DNA from: Thermothelomyces thermophilus ATCC 42464
Taxonomy: Eukaryota > Ascomycota > Sordariomycetes > Sordariales > Chaetomiaceae
DNA: 64,000 bases
Assembly (NCBI RefSeq): GCF_000226095.1
Contig: NC_016474.1
Location: 2,666,001 to 2,730,000 of the forward strand
Reading direction: 5' to 3'
In this document: one piece after another, positions 12,523 through 24,563 of the stretch
Numbering within the stretch: position 1 is the stretch's first letter
How the letters are laid out: every line of letters begins with the position of its first letter
Notes under the pieces: model-generated
Told to the model about the DNA's origin: nothing
The model's database searches: none
The model's input: only the letters and a program-made list of their open reading frames with translations
Translations under genes and position numbers: made by a program

Positions 12523-13644
12523 TCAGACCACGGTGATGGTGGCGATGGTGCTTTTGCTGCTGTTGTTACCGCCCGGTGCTCCGGCGGTGGCCATGACGCT
12601 GCGTGCAAACCAGCCGCCGTGGTTGCGCGAGCGGAAGATGGGGCGGAGCGCGGGTGCCGACGCGGTGATGAGCGCGAGGTTGGTCTCGATGGCTGACGAG
12701 ACGAAGCCAACGTTGGAGTCCGAAATTGGAAAGACTGGGGTGTTAAATATGCCCTGGACGATGAGCAATAGGCGGATGATGGAGGTAATGGTTACCCTAG
12801 ACGTGAAAAGAAGAGGGAACGAAAAAAAAAAAAAAAATTAGCGATAAGCGTCCAGAACGGATCAGGGAGACCATAGAAGGGGGGTTCGACGTACAGGAAT
12901 CCAAGGAGAAAGACTACCAGGAGCGCGGTCTTTGCGCGCTTCGGTATTTTGAGCGAGGAGAGCACCCGTAGGGGCAAGCCAAGCATCAACATGTCCGTGA
13001 CAATGTTGAAAGCGGCCGTGAAGATGTACAAAACTCGGCGGTCGACGCAGTAACCACCCCTGACGGTGAGGTCCCAGTTAAATGAGATAGGAGTGCATTG
13101 CAAGATGACAGCAAAGAAGACGCCGACCATCTGCGAGATGTTGACCATGTTGAGCCAGACAAGAGACCGCCGCACCCACTTTCTCTGCCCGAACAATCGG
13201 ATGAGGAAGATGAGGACGGACGACTTGACCAACGCCAGGATCGGGTTGTACAGAACCTGGACAGCGTATGCCCATATCAGTCCCTGAGTGGGATCATGCG
13301 GTGGCACCTCCTCTGGCTCTATGCCGATGAAATTCGTCTTGATGACTAGCACCAGCGTTAGTCTTCCACATCCATATCGGACGGCGTTAGGGGTGGTCAG
13401 GGTCAGGTATACAGAAGAAGCTGATAACGGTCTGAGCTAACGACAGAAGCATGGCTATGCACACAAGCCAGTCATCTATCCCAAAAAGCTGCGCCGCCAG
13501 CCGGCCCGCCACGCGCACAGAGACGGCAAGCAGCGCCAGGGCAGGGAGAGCGAAGTTGACGGAGAGGGCAAAGATCTGGAGCCCCGACGCCGCCGGGGAC
13601 GTCGGCGAGGCCAACAGCGACGAAGTGTCCATAGACGCAAGCAC
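12523..13644 (-). CDS. PTH11-like / rhodopsin-domain integral membrane protein
   Basis: Fungal-specific seven-helix membrane protein; relatives include the Magnaporthe Pth11 receptor family (family knowledge; ligand and function not deducible). Exons on the minus strand: 13644..13413, 13345..12895 and 12796..12523, giving 318 residues. Intron 1 (13346..13412, 67 nt) has donor GTATAC, branch GACTAAC and acceptor GCTAG. Intron 2 (12797..12894, 98 nt) has donor GTACGT and acceptor GTCTAG. Seven hydrophobic segments can be followed, starting ALSVNFALPALALLAVSVRV and LVCIAMLLSLAQTVISFF. The family signature is clear: DDWLV, the loop IPHDP-like EVPPHDPTQGLIW, YNPILALVKSSVLIFLIRLFG, WVRRSLVWLNM, and a QCTPISFNWD loop. 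The frame stops at a TGA (12523-12525), while another frame stays open to 12366 with an ordered-looking YYSGENIQYPPERDG stretch, so the tail may be frameshifted. Confidence 0.85.
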
Positions 13645-16600
13645 TGTGGTTTCCTTTTACCATCACAGAAGGTCATAGATGTGACGCAGAGAAGGTATCT
13701 CTAAGAGTAAGAGACCATGGTCAAAGGGTGCAATGAGAACACTGTCGAATCGACAAAGACGGAGCTCGCAAAAGGAAAGCAAGCAACACTAAGGGCTTGT
13801 CGGGAATATTTATCAAGATATGGGGGCTAGACGGCTCTTGTTCGGAGACGAGCATGGGATACTACCGGCTCTCCTCCGAGAGTAGTCATGACATGATTGC
13901 CAGGCGACTCCGTCTTGGGTCCATCCTCTCATCTTCCGGACTGGCTCTGGCTTGTGGTTGAGACCAAGACGAGCTTTCGAGACCAGCGTTCTCGCGCCGA
14001 TCTGCGAGTCGTCTCGTCTTGTCCTTTGGGAGCGGCTCGCATGCACAGAGAATCAGCCGGGTAAATCTGCCTCGTGTGTCAAGATAACTCCCGGAGCACA
14101 CCTCGGGAGGCGGTAGGTGAGCCGGGCGATAGCCGGATGCCGGCCGGCACTGTCCAGGGAGACCAGCCAGCCAGCCAGCTACAGCCGTCGGTTTCGAGCC
14201 TGGTGGTAATGAGGCGGGCGCACGCCCGGCAAGACCGCACTTCGATAGGGGTAGAGAGCTACCCAGTCGTCGAAGAGGCTTTGAGAACTGATGGGACTTC
14301 CACGAGTCTGCCTCTGCCTGATCTTGCGATCTGGACCTCGTGGCCTTTTGAGGAGGCAAGACGGCATCAGCTCGCCGCTGCCTCCTCGCTTGTACAATAG
14401 GAGGCGTTGTGCCACACACACCTCCCCTCTCAGAGGTCCAGCGCTAGCAAACAGCCATGTCACTGGACAGCCAAGTCTAATGAGGAAACGGACGTCGCCA
14501 GGAGACAACCCTGACGGCAGCAGAGTCATGTACGGGTGCTACTGTGTGATGCCAACGGCACAAAGGAAATGTAGCAACCGAAGATTCTAAAGGAAGTTCG
14601 AGAACACGATCATGCAACGGCGAGAATCGGCCTCCGGTGGAGGGTGATCAAACATTATTCAGACCCAGAGGACTGTGCCTGGCCATCTTGATATCACCAA
14701 GGGCAAGGAGAAATTGCAGATGTGAAGGAGGAAAAAAACGTGAAAGCTTCAGATCCAAGACTGACCGGCCGGCGCGGGGAGGGGCAGGGGAAGCCGCGGT
14801 TGGCCAATGTCGCGGTGGAAGAGCGGCTCCCCAAGATTCCGGTTATTTGCCGAGAAGGGCGTTCAGGGAGTGCAGACAGGTGCCGGAGCTGGTAGCTTTC
14901 GTCGATGTACCTCGCTGGCTTCACGAGTGAGCCGCTGCTGCACAGACTCCACGGGGTGGAAACGCTGTTACGGGTGGTCCAGCACATGGTCGATCACGAA
15001 TGTCCTTGTACGGACCTGATAGAGTACGATGACGGCCGCCAAGAGGAAGACGAGGGCAAGAGAGACATGATCAAGAGACATACATTCAGAAGCATAGGGC
15101 CCTGGCCGGAACTCTGTACAGTAAGAGAAGAGAGTCGCTAGAAGACAAAATGTGGTCGTGAGTGGGAAAGGTAGCTCAGGTTGAATACCATGCAAGGCAG
15201 AATTTTGGTGCTCGCAGCGGCAGAGAGAGAGAGAGAGAGCCTTGGGAAATCGCCGTCTGAATCTAGGTTCGAACGGACACTGAGATGCAACCGGACTGGC
15301 CGCTAATGAGGGAGACATGAGAAAGAAGCTCTGTTGTCCGAACGGATCGTCACGAGCGTCTGTGCGGTTGATGCCGCGGTGTGAGACCCAGAGGGAGCGC
15401 GGACCTCTGGGCAACGCTGACACGCTTGTGTCAAAACAATTAGCCAGCTTCCCTGATTCCAAGACTCGGAGAATGGTGGTACGGCTTCATCGGTAATTGC
15501 GCAACTCGATGCGCAGAGTCTCAAAAAGCCGTCGGATGCAACATTGGCCGTTCGCCAGGGATGGACAGACTTCGAGGCTTCGCAGAGATGTCTAGTATTG
15601 GTCCGTTTTCTTCTGGTCGGATTGCTCGACCTTCTCTGGCGGAAATCGCATGGAGTTGTGACTAAAAAAGAGCGAGACTGGCATCGCCATGCACCAGGTG
15701 CCCTGGTGGGTATCAACAACACTGAATCGGTTAGCAATTGTTGTTGCCTATCAACCTTGTCGGTTCTCGTTTCGCCCCATAGCTTCTTGCGTCCAAACAC
15801 AGGAACAAGATTCGGGGAGAAGGAATTTTAGCGCGGTGTTACTCCGGAATCCCGATGCCCAAGCGGGAGCTAGCCTGCCAACTTCCCGGCTGTGTGTTTA
15901 TTTTATCTTGCAAGAAGCTGGCCCTTGTGTCTCTCCCGGCCCCCATTACATAGTACATACCCAGATTCTGGTCTTACGGCCGGCCCCCCCAGCCTGGCGT
16001 CGTACTGCAGGGTGGGCCGAATGGCTGAGCAGGGCTGAGATGGGATGCTCGAGTCTGTCGTCATAACCACGTGTGGAGCCTAGGGCCGAGTCTACCGCTG
16101 CTCACGCTCAGGCGGGCGACTCGACAATCTTAGTTGGTGAGGCTGGTGAGATCTGCACCGAATATCGCAGTCTTTGATTGCGAACGTTGGATACGAAAGA
16201 AGGAAACCCGCTTCTTAAAAGAAGAGGGGCCAGGCCAGGCCAGAAACCAGACAGTGCAAGCAGCAGAATGCGGGGTTGAACGAGTTGAGATTGAAGCAGA
16301 TCCGGTGGGTCGGCCTGAAACTCTACCCTGGTCCCAGCTCAGCCTAACCTACTAGTGGACCCGTAATGTGGCTCTGTGGTGCCGGTACCATACGCACCAT
16401 GCACATTGTTACTTGCAGCAAGGCGGCTGTTGCCCTGGAGACGGAGGAAGGCGCAAACCAGGATTTGGTGCAGCTTTCACAGTACCTGGCCCTGGGACAC
16501 AAAGTCAACAGCGTTCGCACTCAACATTCAGCACCTTTGCGATTCCACTAACCTCCCATCGCTTCTCCTTGTCACAGGCTGGGCTGCCCAGGCACAGTGC

Positions 16601-16740
16601 AATCGCTCGTTGATTTTTTCCCCCCTCTTCTGAGGCGCGTCGCGCGAGTTATCTTTTCTCCTGACGAGGCTTCTGTTTTCCGACATCTCGGCAATGCGCT
16701 GAATCCCCGTCTGTGCAGCCGTGCTGAGAAAGGGCTTGGG

Positions 16741-16783
<43 letters not shown>

Positions 16784-17017
16784 AACAACAAAATTTAGCT
16801 GCAGAGCGTTGCTGCACGTCATCGTGATCCATGATACACCCCACCATAACCAATCTCTTGCTTGGTTGACAACGCACCGCAGAGTCAAACGCCCAGCCGC
16901 AGCCCAAGGCTTACACCAGCAGTGGAGCCGTAGTGCTCCCGACTTGCGCCTCAAGGCTTGCATAGCATTTATCCCACGTATACAACGACACAAACCCAAC
17001 CGGACAGTGCCTGCACC
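13645..17017. other. Long divergent intergenic region, no convincing gene
   Basis: About 3.4 kb between two divergently transcribed genes, so it contains both promoters. No open frame carries motifs or splice structure. Notable contents are a (GA) run at about 15,220-15,239, a C run near 15,985, and a 42-nt A homopolymer at 16741..16782 about 235 bp upstream of the ASE1 start codon. Confidence 0.55.
16741..16782 (+). repeat. 42-nt poly(A) tract
   Basis: Uninterrupted run of 42 A followed by AACAACAACAAA. It lies upstream of the ASE1 gene. It could be a nucleosome-excluding promoter tract or the scar of a retroposed poly(A) tail. No retroposed coding sequence is recognisable immediately 5' of it. 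Confidence 0.9.
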
Positions 17018-19356
17018 ATGGATACCAGCTTTCTGGCCCAGCAGGTCAATACAATTATCGGCCAGTTGCACGGCCTATTTGACGAGATCGGAGTCCCGCA
17101 CCATGACCGCGACGCCCGCGAGGAGGAGGTGAGAGAGAGGCCATCTTCCGGCTCGTGTTCTGTGACATCTTTCTTGCTGACAGTATTCCCGGCAGGTCTT
17201 CGCGGCTCTTTCCGATGCCTTGAACAACCAGGTCCGCCTCGTGACGGCGGAGAAGCAGGAAATGATTGACGAGGCGCAACGAATGATTACGCAGATTCGG
17301 CAGATGGAGGCTTCGCTTGATGACAGCAAGCCCCGCCGCGACTCCGACGGGAACCTCAAGATCACATACCCCCTTACAAGGTGTCTGCAGGTGCTCAAGG
17401 AAAAGCACACCCAAGTTAGCCGACTGCATCGGGAGCGCTACGAACAGGTCAAGAGTACGCTCTTCCGCGCCGAGTGTATGCCCGAAGGGGGGAGAGGCAA
17501 CTTGAGACTAATGGCTGGCAGAATTGGCGCAAGCCCTCGAATCTTATTCTCTTCACCTCGAGCCAAGTTTTGTCGAGTTGGAGCTGCCCCCGACGGGCCC
17601 GAACCAGTCCATCCCTCCAAGCTTCGATCTGTCTCCGGCGTACGTGGATAAGTTGGATGCCGAGTTTACGCGCGTGTATGAGGAGTACACCCGCCGCGTG
17701 GCAACAGTGAAAGCCGTCGCCGAGAACATCATCCAATTATGGGCCGAGCTTGGAACCCCGCAGGCGCAGACGGACGGGGCAATCGTGAAATACTACCGCG
17801 ACGCTCCCGAGCAGCTCGGTCTCCATGAGGAAGACATCGCCCGCCTGCGCTCCAAGAGGGACAAGCTCTTGGAGGAGAAGAAGAACCGCGAAAGGCGGCT
17901 GAAAGACCTCAGGAGCGCAGTCGAAGTTCTCTGGGAGAAGCTCGGCGTCGAGGAGAAGGACCGTAAGGCGTTCCTCAACAGCAACCGTGGCTGCGGGATC
18001 CGGCAAATCAACGAGTTCGAGGACGAGCTGGCAAGGCTCAACGAGCTCAAGCGGCAGAACTTACACGTATTTGTCGAAGACGCCCGCTGCAGGCTGCAGG
18101 AGCTATGGGATGCCCTGTACCTTTCCGAGGATGAGATGCTCGAATTCACCCCGGCCTTCTCCGACGTCTACAGCGATGCCCTTCTCGAGGCTCACGAGCG
18201 CGAGATTGCTCGGCTCGAGATCCTCCAAGAGCAGCGCGCCCCGACTTTGGCCCTCATCGATAAGCACAAGAGCCTCGTGCACGACCGGGATGAGCTCGCT
18301 GCGTCTAGCCAGGACGCCTCGCGGCTGATGATGCGAGGCCAGAAGGGAGAAAAGCGGGACCCCGGCAAGCTCCTTCGGGAGGAGAAGATGAGGAAGCGGA
18401 TTGCCAAGGAACTCCCCAAAGTGACGGCAGAGTTGCGCAAAGCGCTAGAGAAATGGGAAGACGAATACGGACGGCCGTTCCTGGTACACGGCGAACGGTA
18501 CCTCGACTGTCTCGAGGCAGAAGAGCCGAAGCCTGGGCCGGGCCCTAGGTCCAGAACGCCCGGCCCAACTCCAACATCGTCCAATTCCGCCAACTCCGGC
18601 CTGAGTCGCGCGAAGAGTGTCGGCAGCGTCAGGGGAAGCCAAAGAGGCAGGGCCAAAACGCCGACGGCCCCAAACACGGCCAAGTCGACGCAGCCGTCAC
18701 AGGGGACGCTCCGAGGCGCGCCACCAAACAGCAAGGGAAGCCCAACCCGACTGCCGGCACGGATTCCGCTTTCCAACCTTAAGCATGGCGCAAACTCTCC
18801 AGATCGTCCACAGTCGAGGACCGAGACTGGCGGCGCCCGCCAAGTGAACCTAGTCATGAGAGCTCCGCCGCCCAAGATGCGGGACCTCGTGCCGCCGCCG
18901 GAGTTGGAGACGCCAGTCAACCACTACTACCGTTCTGCCGGCCTCGGATCCAGCATTGTCCGGCAGGTCGAGCCGGAGGATGTCTACGACGACCGGTATT
19001 CGTCCAGCCAGGAGAACAGCAGGCCGGTGTCTCGGGACTTTTACTCTTCGCGATCCACGCAACTCTCGTATCCTCAAGCACCCCCTCCTGCCCGCCAGAG
19101 CTCCAACACATCTAGCAGCAGCTCCAACAATTCCACTGTCGTCACCGGCTCCGAGAACTGGGAAACGTACGACGATAACTCGGAACCGGAGGAGGACCTT
19201 ACCGACATCTACCTTGCCAAGGTGCGCGCGGCTCGGGCTGCCAATGTTCCACGGCCACAGAGCCAGTTGAAACGGCATCGTGGTATCCCGCCTGCCCACC
19301 ACGAGGGCAACCGCATCGTGTCTGGGAGCGAATGGACCGACGAGGACGGCTACTGA
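17018..19356 (+). CDS. ASE1: Ase1/PRC1/MAP65 microtubule-bundling protein
   Basis: Anaphase spindle midzone protein that cross-links antiparallel microtubules (family knowledge). Exons are 17018..17128, 17196..17454 and 17522..19356, giving 734 residues. Both introns are 67 nt: GTGAGA...CCGGCAG and GTACGC...GCTGGCAG, with CTGAC/ACTAAT branch sites. The N-terminal coiled-coil dimerisation rod starts FLAQQVNTIIGQLHGLFDEIGVP. It is followed by long charged helices (EQLGLHEEDIARLRSKRDKL) and the conserved spectrin-like microtubule-binding region containing GCGIRQINEFEDELARL, then the ALYLSEDEMLEF and GERYLDCLEAEE stretches. The tail from about residue 460 is basic, Ser/Pro-rich and disordered, typical of Cdk-regulated Ase1 tails. 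Start choice: the ATG at 17018 is preceded by GCACC and opens directly into the conserved N terminus. Confidence 0.93.
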
Positions 19357-20717
19357 GAAGCGCGTCCTTGGTCGGCTTAGCACATGTCTGGATGATTAGC
19401 TACGAAAGTTTACGGCGCTACGACGGCATGTTCTGCTTTTCGACCAAATGCTCCGTTTAATGTAGCCTGCACTCTATGTTGCCGAGGCTCTGTTATTTTT
19501 CTGGCTCCGGCGAGGCGTTGGTCAAATCGGGGCCTGGGTTTTCCATATTACAATACGACTCGTCTCATTTTTTTTTCTCTTTGGCATTGCCGACCACGCT
19601 TCTCGGCAATCCCAAGACCGGGTTCTTTTCCCTTAAATGCGGATTTCCCCCCCCCCCTTTCTTCCTTGTCTGGCTGGTGCCAGCCGATAAAACAGGCTCA
19701 TCCAGAGCGACTCTTTCGCTTGCTTGTTTGTTTCTCATGTACGTATCTGGTTTGGGCTAGGGTGTGCGGGCAGGAGGCTTCCTCCTTGCATTTTTGTGAG
19801 AGGGGCCATGAGCCTTGCGGGACCGAGGACATATGCAGCGGTTGGCGTTCAGAAGGGGGTTGTAACTCATTTTTTTTTCTTGTTGATCACGCCAAGTCTT
19901 TCATGATGGGCACCTTCTACGGAGCGCTCTAAGGAAACTGTCGAGGCGCTGGAGATACCACAATGTGTAACCAAAATTTCTGAGATGCTGGTGTATATGT
20001 CCGCCCGGTAGGGAACCTTGGAAGTTGTGGTGAATCATCAGGTATGTCTGGATCGACTGTATGTCTGGTTGCGCGGCAGTTCCAGCTCCCGGAGACGGTT
20101 GCATGGTAACCCTGGTCGTGCTGTACGTACGCCAACAGTAGCTCAGGGTCCTCAGTTTCCGTGGCAGCCTTAACACTACCGACCCCTGCAACTTACCCCT
20201 GTAACTGAGTGGGCACTGCGTAATCCGTACACTACGCCTCGAATCCCGGTCATCTTCCACGTTGCTGCAGCCTGCGATCGGATTACTCAACCATCCTGAG
20301 CTCAGTCGGCGGGCGAAGACCTGCCTGCTGATTTACTTCGAACTTTAACAGCACACCATGCCGAAATAGACACATCTACGTCCGATCTCGCGGAATTGCC
20401 TACGTACTTGGGTATGCTCATGTCCCGCCGCTCTACCGAGAACGGATCGGTATGCTGTGCACATTGCGTTGCTGCGTTGCATCGCATTGCATTACATTGC
20501 ATTCGTTGCACCTGAGCTCACCGCGAACACCAGAGTCGAGAGGAAGAAAAGAACTCCGGATATCTCAACAGGGACCTCTTACGAGTGCCTATCTCGCCTT
20601 CTGACCTCGCCTGTTCCACAAATCCGGTTTCAAAAAAAAAAAAGAGGAAAAAAAGGTTGCTTCAAGTTCCCAATCAAGCTGCCCGCCTGCCGATTAACTT
20701 GTACTTCCTACCTACCT
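19357..20717. other. Intergenic region and 5' leader of the EH-domain gene
   Basis: No gene seen. It includes the 3' flank of ASE1 with T- and C-homopolymers (near 19,568 and 19,647) and the promoter/leader of the next gene. A cluster of degenerate TTGC/GCATTGC repeats lies at about 20,461-20,505, and an A-rich stretch at 20,632-20,655. The reading frame of the downstream gene is open back to 20457, but that extension encodes cysteine/histidine-rich low-quality sequence unlike the protein. Confidence 0.55.
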
Positions 20718-23465
20718 ATGAGCCCTCCGCCTTCATCGACCAGGAGCACCCACGTTGACGCCTCCGGTGCAACAAGACCGTCAATTGCAACCTCGACTTC
20801 AGCCTTGGCAGCAGCAGCGTCCAGAAATGCGAACCCTGCCGTCTCGGCGGCCCTGCAGGGCGCAACACTTGCTTTCAACAAGCAGAAGGCGGCCGCAGCG
20901 GTAGGCGGCAATGGCAATAGCAATAGCAATAGCAACGGCAGCAGCGCTGGCAGCCTTGGACTCGGTCCTGCTCCGTCCAGGCAGCCGAACCAGAACAATG
21001 TCCACGCCATCACTGCGGGCCAAGGAACCGGGCCAAACAACCGATCTGGGACGGGCGTCTCGGCCGCATCGGCGCAAAGGCCAGAGCCGCGAGGCGGGAG
21101 CGGCGCGCTGCTGGCCGCGACCCGGGCGGCGAGGGATCATGCTGCTGCTGCTGCTGCCACCACCGCCGTCACCCGGCCCAGACCCGTGGATGAGCGCTCG
21201 CCGGGATATGCTGGCGGCGGCGTCGCCCGGCACGCGACCGGCGGGACGACCGTGAACACTAGCTTGAGCGGTGATGGGGAATCCAAGGAGGCCGCCGGGT
21301 CAGCACATTGGTCGGGTACGGAACTGGATGGGGGCGGACATGCGCACGGCGGGTTGGTTGCCCAAAGGCTGCTGGAGCTGCACGCTGCCGGCGGCGGTAC
21401 TGGAAGCCATCGCAGCACGCTGCTCCCGCCGCCCGGCGGCCCTGACTGCCTGACCGGCAACCAGGCGTCGTCGCCATCCTCGACGTCCCCGTCCTTCATT
21501 GCGGCCACGCTGGCTGCGAGCAGGTCCGCTTCCCCTACCCGGGGTCCGATCCCACAGCTCGATCTGAATGGTGGGAGGCCCACGCGGGCCAGAAGACAGA
21601 GTACGAGTAACGCAAGTGTCAGTGCGGGCTCGCTGAGCTCGAGTGTGATGCCGGAGAGGGATCTCCCTGACACGTCATCCATCCCACCAACTACCTCTCT
21701 GGTGTCACTCTTCGAGAGCAAAAGGGGGAAAGACGACGTGGATCCGGTTAAGAAGAAGGCACCGTCGGTCAGGACGGAGAGCGGTGATGTGAGGAGTCAG
21801 GCCGGGGGAGAAGAGGCACAGCAGGCACCTGGGAAAGCGAAGCCTAAACCAGTACCCAAGCCGAAGCCCGGGTTTTCGCCGGATCATGGGAGGAAGACGG
21901 GACTGGATGGCAATGCACGCGGATCCGCCAGCGATACAAGTCAGAGGGGCAATACTACGGCACTGGATGGCAGTGATGATAACAAGGGCCGCTCCGATTT
22001 GAGACCACCTCGGAGCCCACCAGCGAGCCAGAGCGCCGGACACAAACCGATCACGAAACCGAGCGCTTCAGCGTCACAGCGTCCCACGACACCACCGTCG
22101 TCCGCGCCTGACCGGGCCATTTCGAACCGCACCAACCCGCAGACGATGAAGCTCCTCGGGACACCACGCATGGAGCCCCCTACTCCACCGGAGAGGGCTT
22201 CGGGCACCACCATGAAGGGACCAGCCGTGCCATGCACGCTAAGCACATCACGAAACGACCGAGCTGACGCAGTACCTCACGATTACCAAGACCTAACCCC
22301 AAAACCGCGGCAGCCATCGCAGAGTTCGACGCCGTCCGACGACACGTTCGTATCGGCTTCGTCCGTGCAATTGCGGACCATGCCTCCGGTCAACGCCGCG
22401 GACGAGACGGCGGTGCAACGACCCCCGGTACCAAGGCGCAGCCCATCTCCCCGGTCAACCACGACACCCGAGTTCCAGCCACCTCTTTCCTCGGACACAT
22501 CAACCACGAACCTGACCCTCGGCTCCCTCACCAACGCAATAGTGGCGAGCAATATTGCCTCAGCCCGCCTGACCCCGACAAGCAGCTCGCAGCCCCCTCC
22601 CGTGCCCGCGCCTCGCCGATCCGGCCGCAGCAGCCCGCTCCGACCCCATCACACGGCCGACAGCATTCGCTCGCAGCTCGGGGGGGGAGGGAGCGGAAGC
22701 CGATCTCCGAGCCGGCGCAACGCCCCGCAGCAGCAGCAACAACAGCCGCACAAGACGGGCGTGCTGCTCCAGACCCTTCGCAGCCTCCACACCTCCCTGT
22801 CGGACGACGAGGACGCCCGCAGGCACCAGCTGCACCACCATCACCGGCGGCGCAACAAGGTCCTCGGGGGCGGCAACCGCAAGCACGCGCACCACGAGGG
22901 GTCCCGCCGGCGCTGGCGCGACGAGATCACGCCGCGGGAGCGGCGGCGCTACGAGGCCGTGTGGGCCAGCAACAGGGGGCTGCTCCTCCGGCCCGGGTGG
23001 GCCGTGCAGTATACCGCGGCGGACGGAGACGAGCCGGAGGGGGAAGGGAAAAGGGAAGCGGAGGCGGACTCGCAGGACGACGACAACAATAACAACAATA
23101 ACAACAGCAGCAGCAACAACATCTTGGACCAGAGCCGGGCGCCGCCGGGGCGTCCCGAGGCCGAGCTGGTGGTCAACGTGGTGGCGCGCGACATCTGGAG
23201 CCGCAGCCGGCTGCCGGCCGACGAGCTCGCCGAGGTGTGGGACCTGGTCGACCGCGGCCGCCGCGGCGCCCTCGGCCGCGACGAGTTCGTCGTCGGCATG
23301 TGGCTCATCGACCAGCGCCTGCGCGGCCGCAAGATCCCCGCCCGCGTCAGCCGGAGCGTCTGGGACAGCGTCGCCGGCGGCGCCGCCCTCGGCGTCGTCG
23401 TTCCCCTGCCGCCCAAGGTCCCGGCGGGGTCCAAGAAGACCGGACAGGGATGGAAGGGGTGGTAG
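20718..23465 (+). CDS. IRS4: EH-domain protein, IRS4/TAX4 type
   Basis: Probable regulator of PtdIns(4,5)P2 and cell-wall signalling, by analogy to yeast Irs4/Tax4 (family knowledge). Single exon of 915 residues from ATG 20718, within CCTACCTATGAGCC. Residues 1 to about 730 are Ser/Pro/Ala-rich and disordered, with polyproline segments and Gln/His runs. A single EH domain occupies the C-terminus from about residue 735 ([18 protein letters not shown]). It contains the second-helix motif [20 protein letters not shown], an EF-hand-like loop [13 protein letters not shown], and then [19 protein letters not shown] lone C-terminal EH domain after a long disordered region matches the IRS4 arrangement rather than Ede1/Pan1 (N-terminal EH repeats). 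Oddity: an acidic plus poly-Asn/Ser insertion (about 23,020-23,130) splits the EH domain between helix 1 and helix 2. The stop is TAG at 23463. Confidence 0.85.
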   Translation: MSPPPSSTRSTHVDASGATRPSIATSTSALAAAASRNANPAVSAALQGATLAFNKQKAAAAVGGNGNSNSNSNGSSAGSLGLGPAPSRQPNQNNVHAITAGQGTGPNNRSGTGVSAASAQRPEPRGGSGALLAATRAARDHAAAAAATTAVTRPRPVDERSPGYAGGGVARHATGGTTVNTSLSGDGESKEAAGSAHWSGTELDGGGHAHGGLVAQRLLELHAAGGGTGSHRSTLLPPPGGPDCLTGNQASSPSSTSPSFIAATLAASRSASPTRGPIPQLDLNGGRPTRARRQSTSNASVSAGSLSSSVMPERDLPDTSSIPPTTSLVSLFESKRGKDDVDPVKKKAPSVRTESGDVRSQAGGEEAQQAPGKAKPKPVPKPKPGFSPDHGRKTGLDGNARGSASDTSQRGNTTALDGSDDNKGRSDLRPPRSPPASQSAGHKPITKPSASASQRPTTPPSSAPDRAISNRTNPQTMKLLGTPRMEPPTPPERASGTTMKGPAVPCTLSTSRNDRADAVPHDYQDLTPKPRQPSQSSTPSDDTFVSASSVQLRTMPPVNAADETAVQRPPVPRRSPSPRSTTTPEFQPPLSSDTSTTNLTLGSLTNAIVASNIASARLTPTSSSQPPPVPAPRRSGRSSPLRPHHTADSIRSQLGGGGSGSRSPSRRNAPQQQQQQPHKTGVLLQTLRSLHTSLSDDEDARRHQLHHHHRRRNKVLGGGNRKHAHHEGSRRRWRDEITPRERRRYEAVWASNRGLLLRPGWAVQYTAADGDEPEGEGKREAEADSQDDDNNNNNNNSSSNNILDQSRAPPGRPEAELVVNVVARDIWSRSRLPADELAEVWDLVDRGRRGALGRDEFVVGMWLIDQRLRGRKIPARVSRSVWDSVAGGAALGVVVPLPPKVPAGSKKTGQGWKGW

Positions 23466-23739
23466 TAGGAAGGCTACAAAATTGCCGACTCACCGGCCCA
23501 GCGAGATCGGAACGGCGGAAACAGGGGGAAGGGGGGGAGGGGTCTATCTGGATGGCATGCAGACGGGGCATCCGTGCTCCCCAGGACGTCGGCTCTACTG
23601 CTTGGATCGGGTTCTCGGAGGCATGTTGCCTGCCGCTGGGGGAGTTCTCATCCTGACCGCTTGGGAAACACAGGCGCTACTGGGTGAAACCTCGGTATCA
23701 ATTATTCCGTTGCTCATCTCTGTCCCTGGTTGATTTTGA

Positions 23740-23772
<33 letters not shown>

Positions 23773-23840
23773 TTTTTTTTTTTTTCGAAATCGTCTCTGA
23801 GAGCATACCCCATAGATACCCCCTTAGACTAGTACCGGCA
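23466..23840. other. 3' flank of the EH-domain gene with microsatellite
   Basis: No gene seen. It holds a (CT) run (about 23,740-23,763) directly followed by about 22 T (23,764-23,785). Confidence 0.6.
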
Positions 23841-24448
23841 ATGCATAGACAAGGGTTTGTTTACTTTCCTGTCAAACCTCCGTCGCCCCGTGGTCCATGC
23901 CACCATGTCACCATCGACGTGGACCAGCTGGGCAGAAAGCCGTTCCTCCTAGGCGCCTGCGTCCAAGAGGTGCAGCGGCTCTACAACAAGCCGTGCGGCT
24001 ACCGGTACGTGCTGGAGGACACGCTGCTGCGAGACGCCGATGGACGCGAGTACCTGTGAGAAAGGGGGCTAATCCCGCTCAGTGGCTCCACGGGGTGCCG
24101 CACTTGAACGAGGATGTCTGGGGCCCGGATGCCGAAGCCTTCCGTCCCGAGCGTTTCATCGACAACACGCCGCCGGGGGAGGGGAAGAGGCGGCGCGGTT
24201 CGCTGATACCCTTCGGTGGGGGGACGCACCTCTGTCCCGGCAGGAGGTTCGCCGTGACCGAGATCACCGGCCTGGTAGGGGCCGTGGCGCTGCTGTTCGA
24301 TGTCGACGACGTCACGGTGCCCACGATGCGAGCGGGATTTGCTGGTTGCGCGATGGCTCATCCGGACTGGAAATCGAGTGATCCTCCTAGGGCGGTGTTC
24401 CGGCGGAGAAAAGGGTGGGAGAATGTCCAGCTGAGGTTTACTGTTTGA
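23841..24448 (+). pseudogene. Cytochrome P450 C-terminal relic with a frameshift
   Basis: Only the heme-binding half of a P450 remains. Frame 1 carries the K-helix E-x-x-R (EVQR at 23967-23978, in ACVQEVQRLYNK) and ends at a TGA after DADGREYL at about 24,057. The next frame continues without a gap in homology from about 24,060: VRKGANPAQWLHGVPHLNEDVWGPDAEAFRPERF, then the heme loop FGGGTHLCPG (24212-24241, Cys at 24233) and the normal P450 C-terminus, ending with a stop at 24446. A +1 frameshift at about 24,057-24,062 joins the two. An intron is unlikely because the only GT...AG span there is 27 nt. The N-terminal ~300 residues (membrane anchor, I-helix) are absent upstream. The relic most resembles microsomal fungal P450s with an HxxxxVWGPDAxxFxPxRF motif; substrate unknown. 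GC content is normal, so RIP is not the cause of decay. Confidence 0.82.
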
Positions 24449-24563
24449 GGCTGCCAAAGAGGGCATACAAGACAGCACGATACCACCTGGAGTTGATACC
24501 CTAAATATGTTTCTGGGATTCGATCTAGGAAATCACCACACAGATGAATTGTTCGGAAGCTAA

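Noticed and set aside
20457-20717. N-terminal extension of the EH-domain protein
   Set aside because: Encodes Cys/His-rich low-quality sequence from a TTGC repeat tract; the ATG at 20718 is a better start.
24057-24083. 27-nt intron joining the two P450 frames
   Set aside because: Too short for a fungal intron, and it would remove residues (VRKGAN...) that align with the family; a frameshift explains it better.
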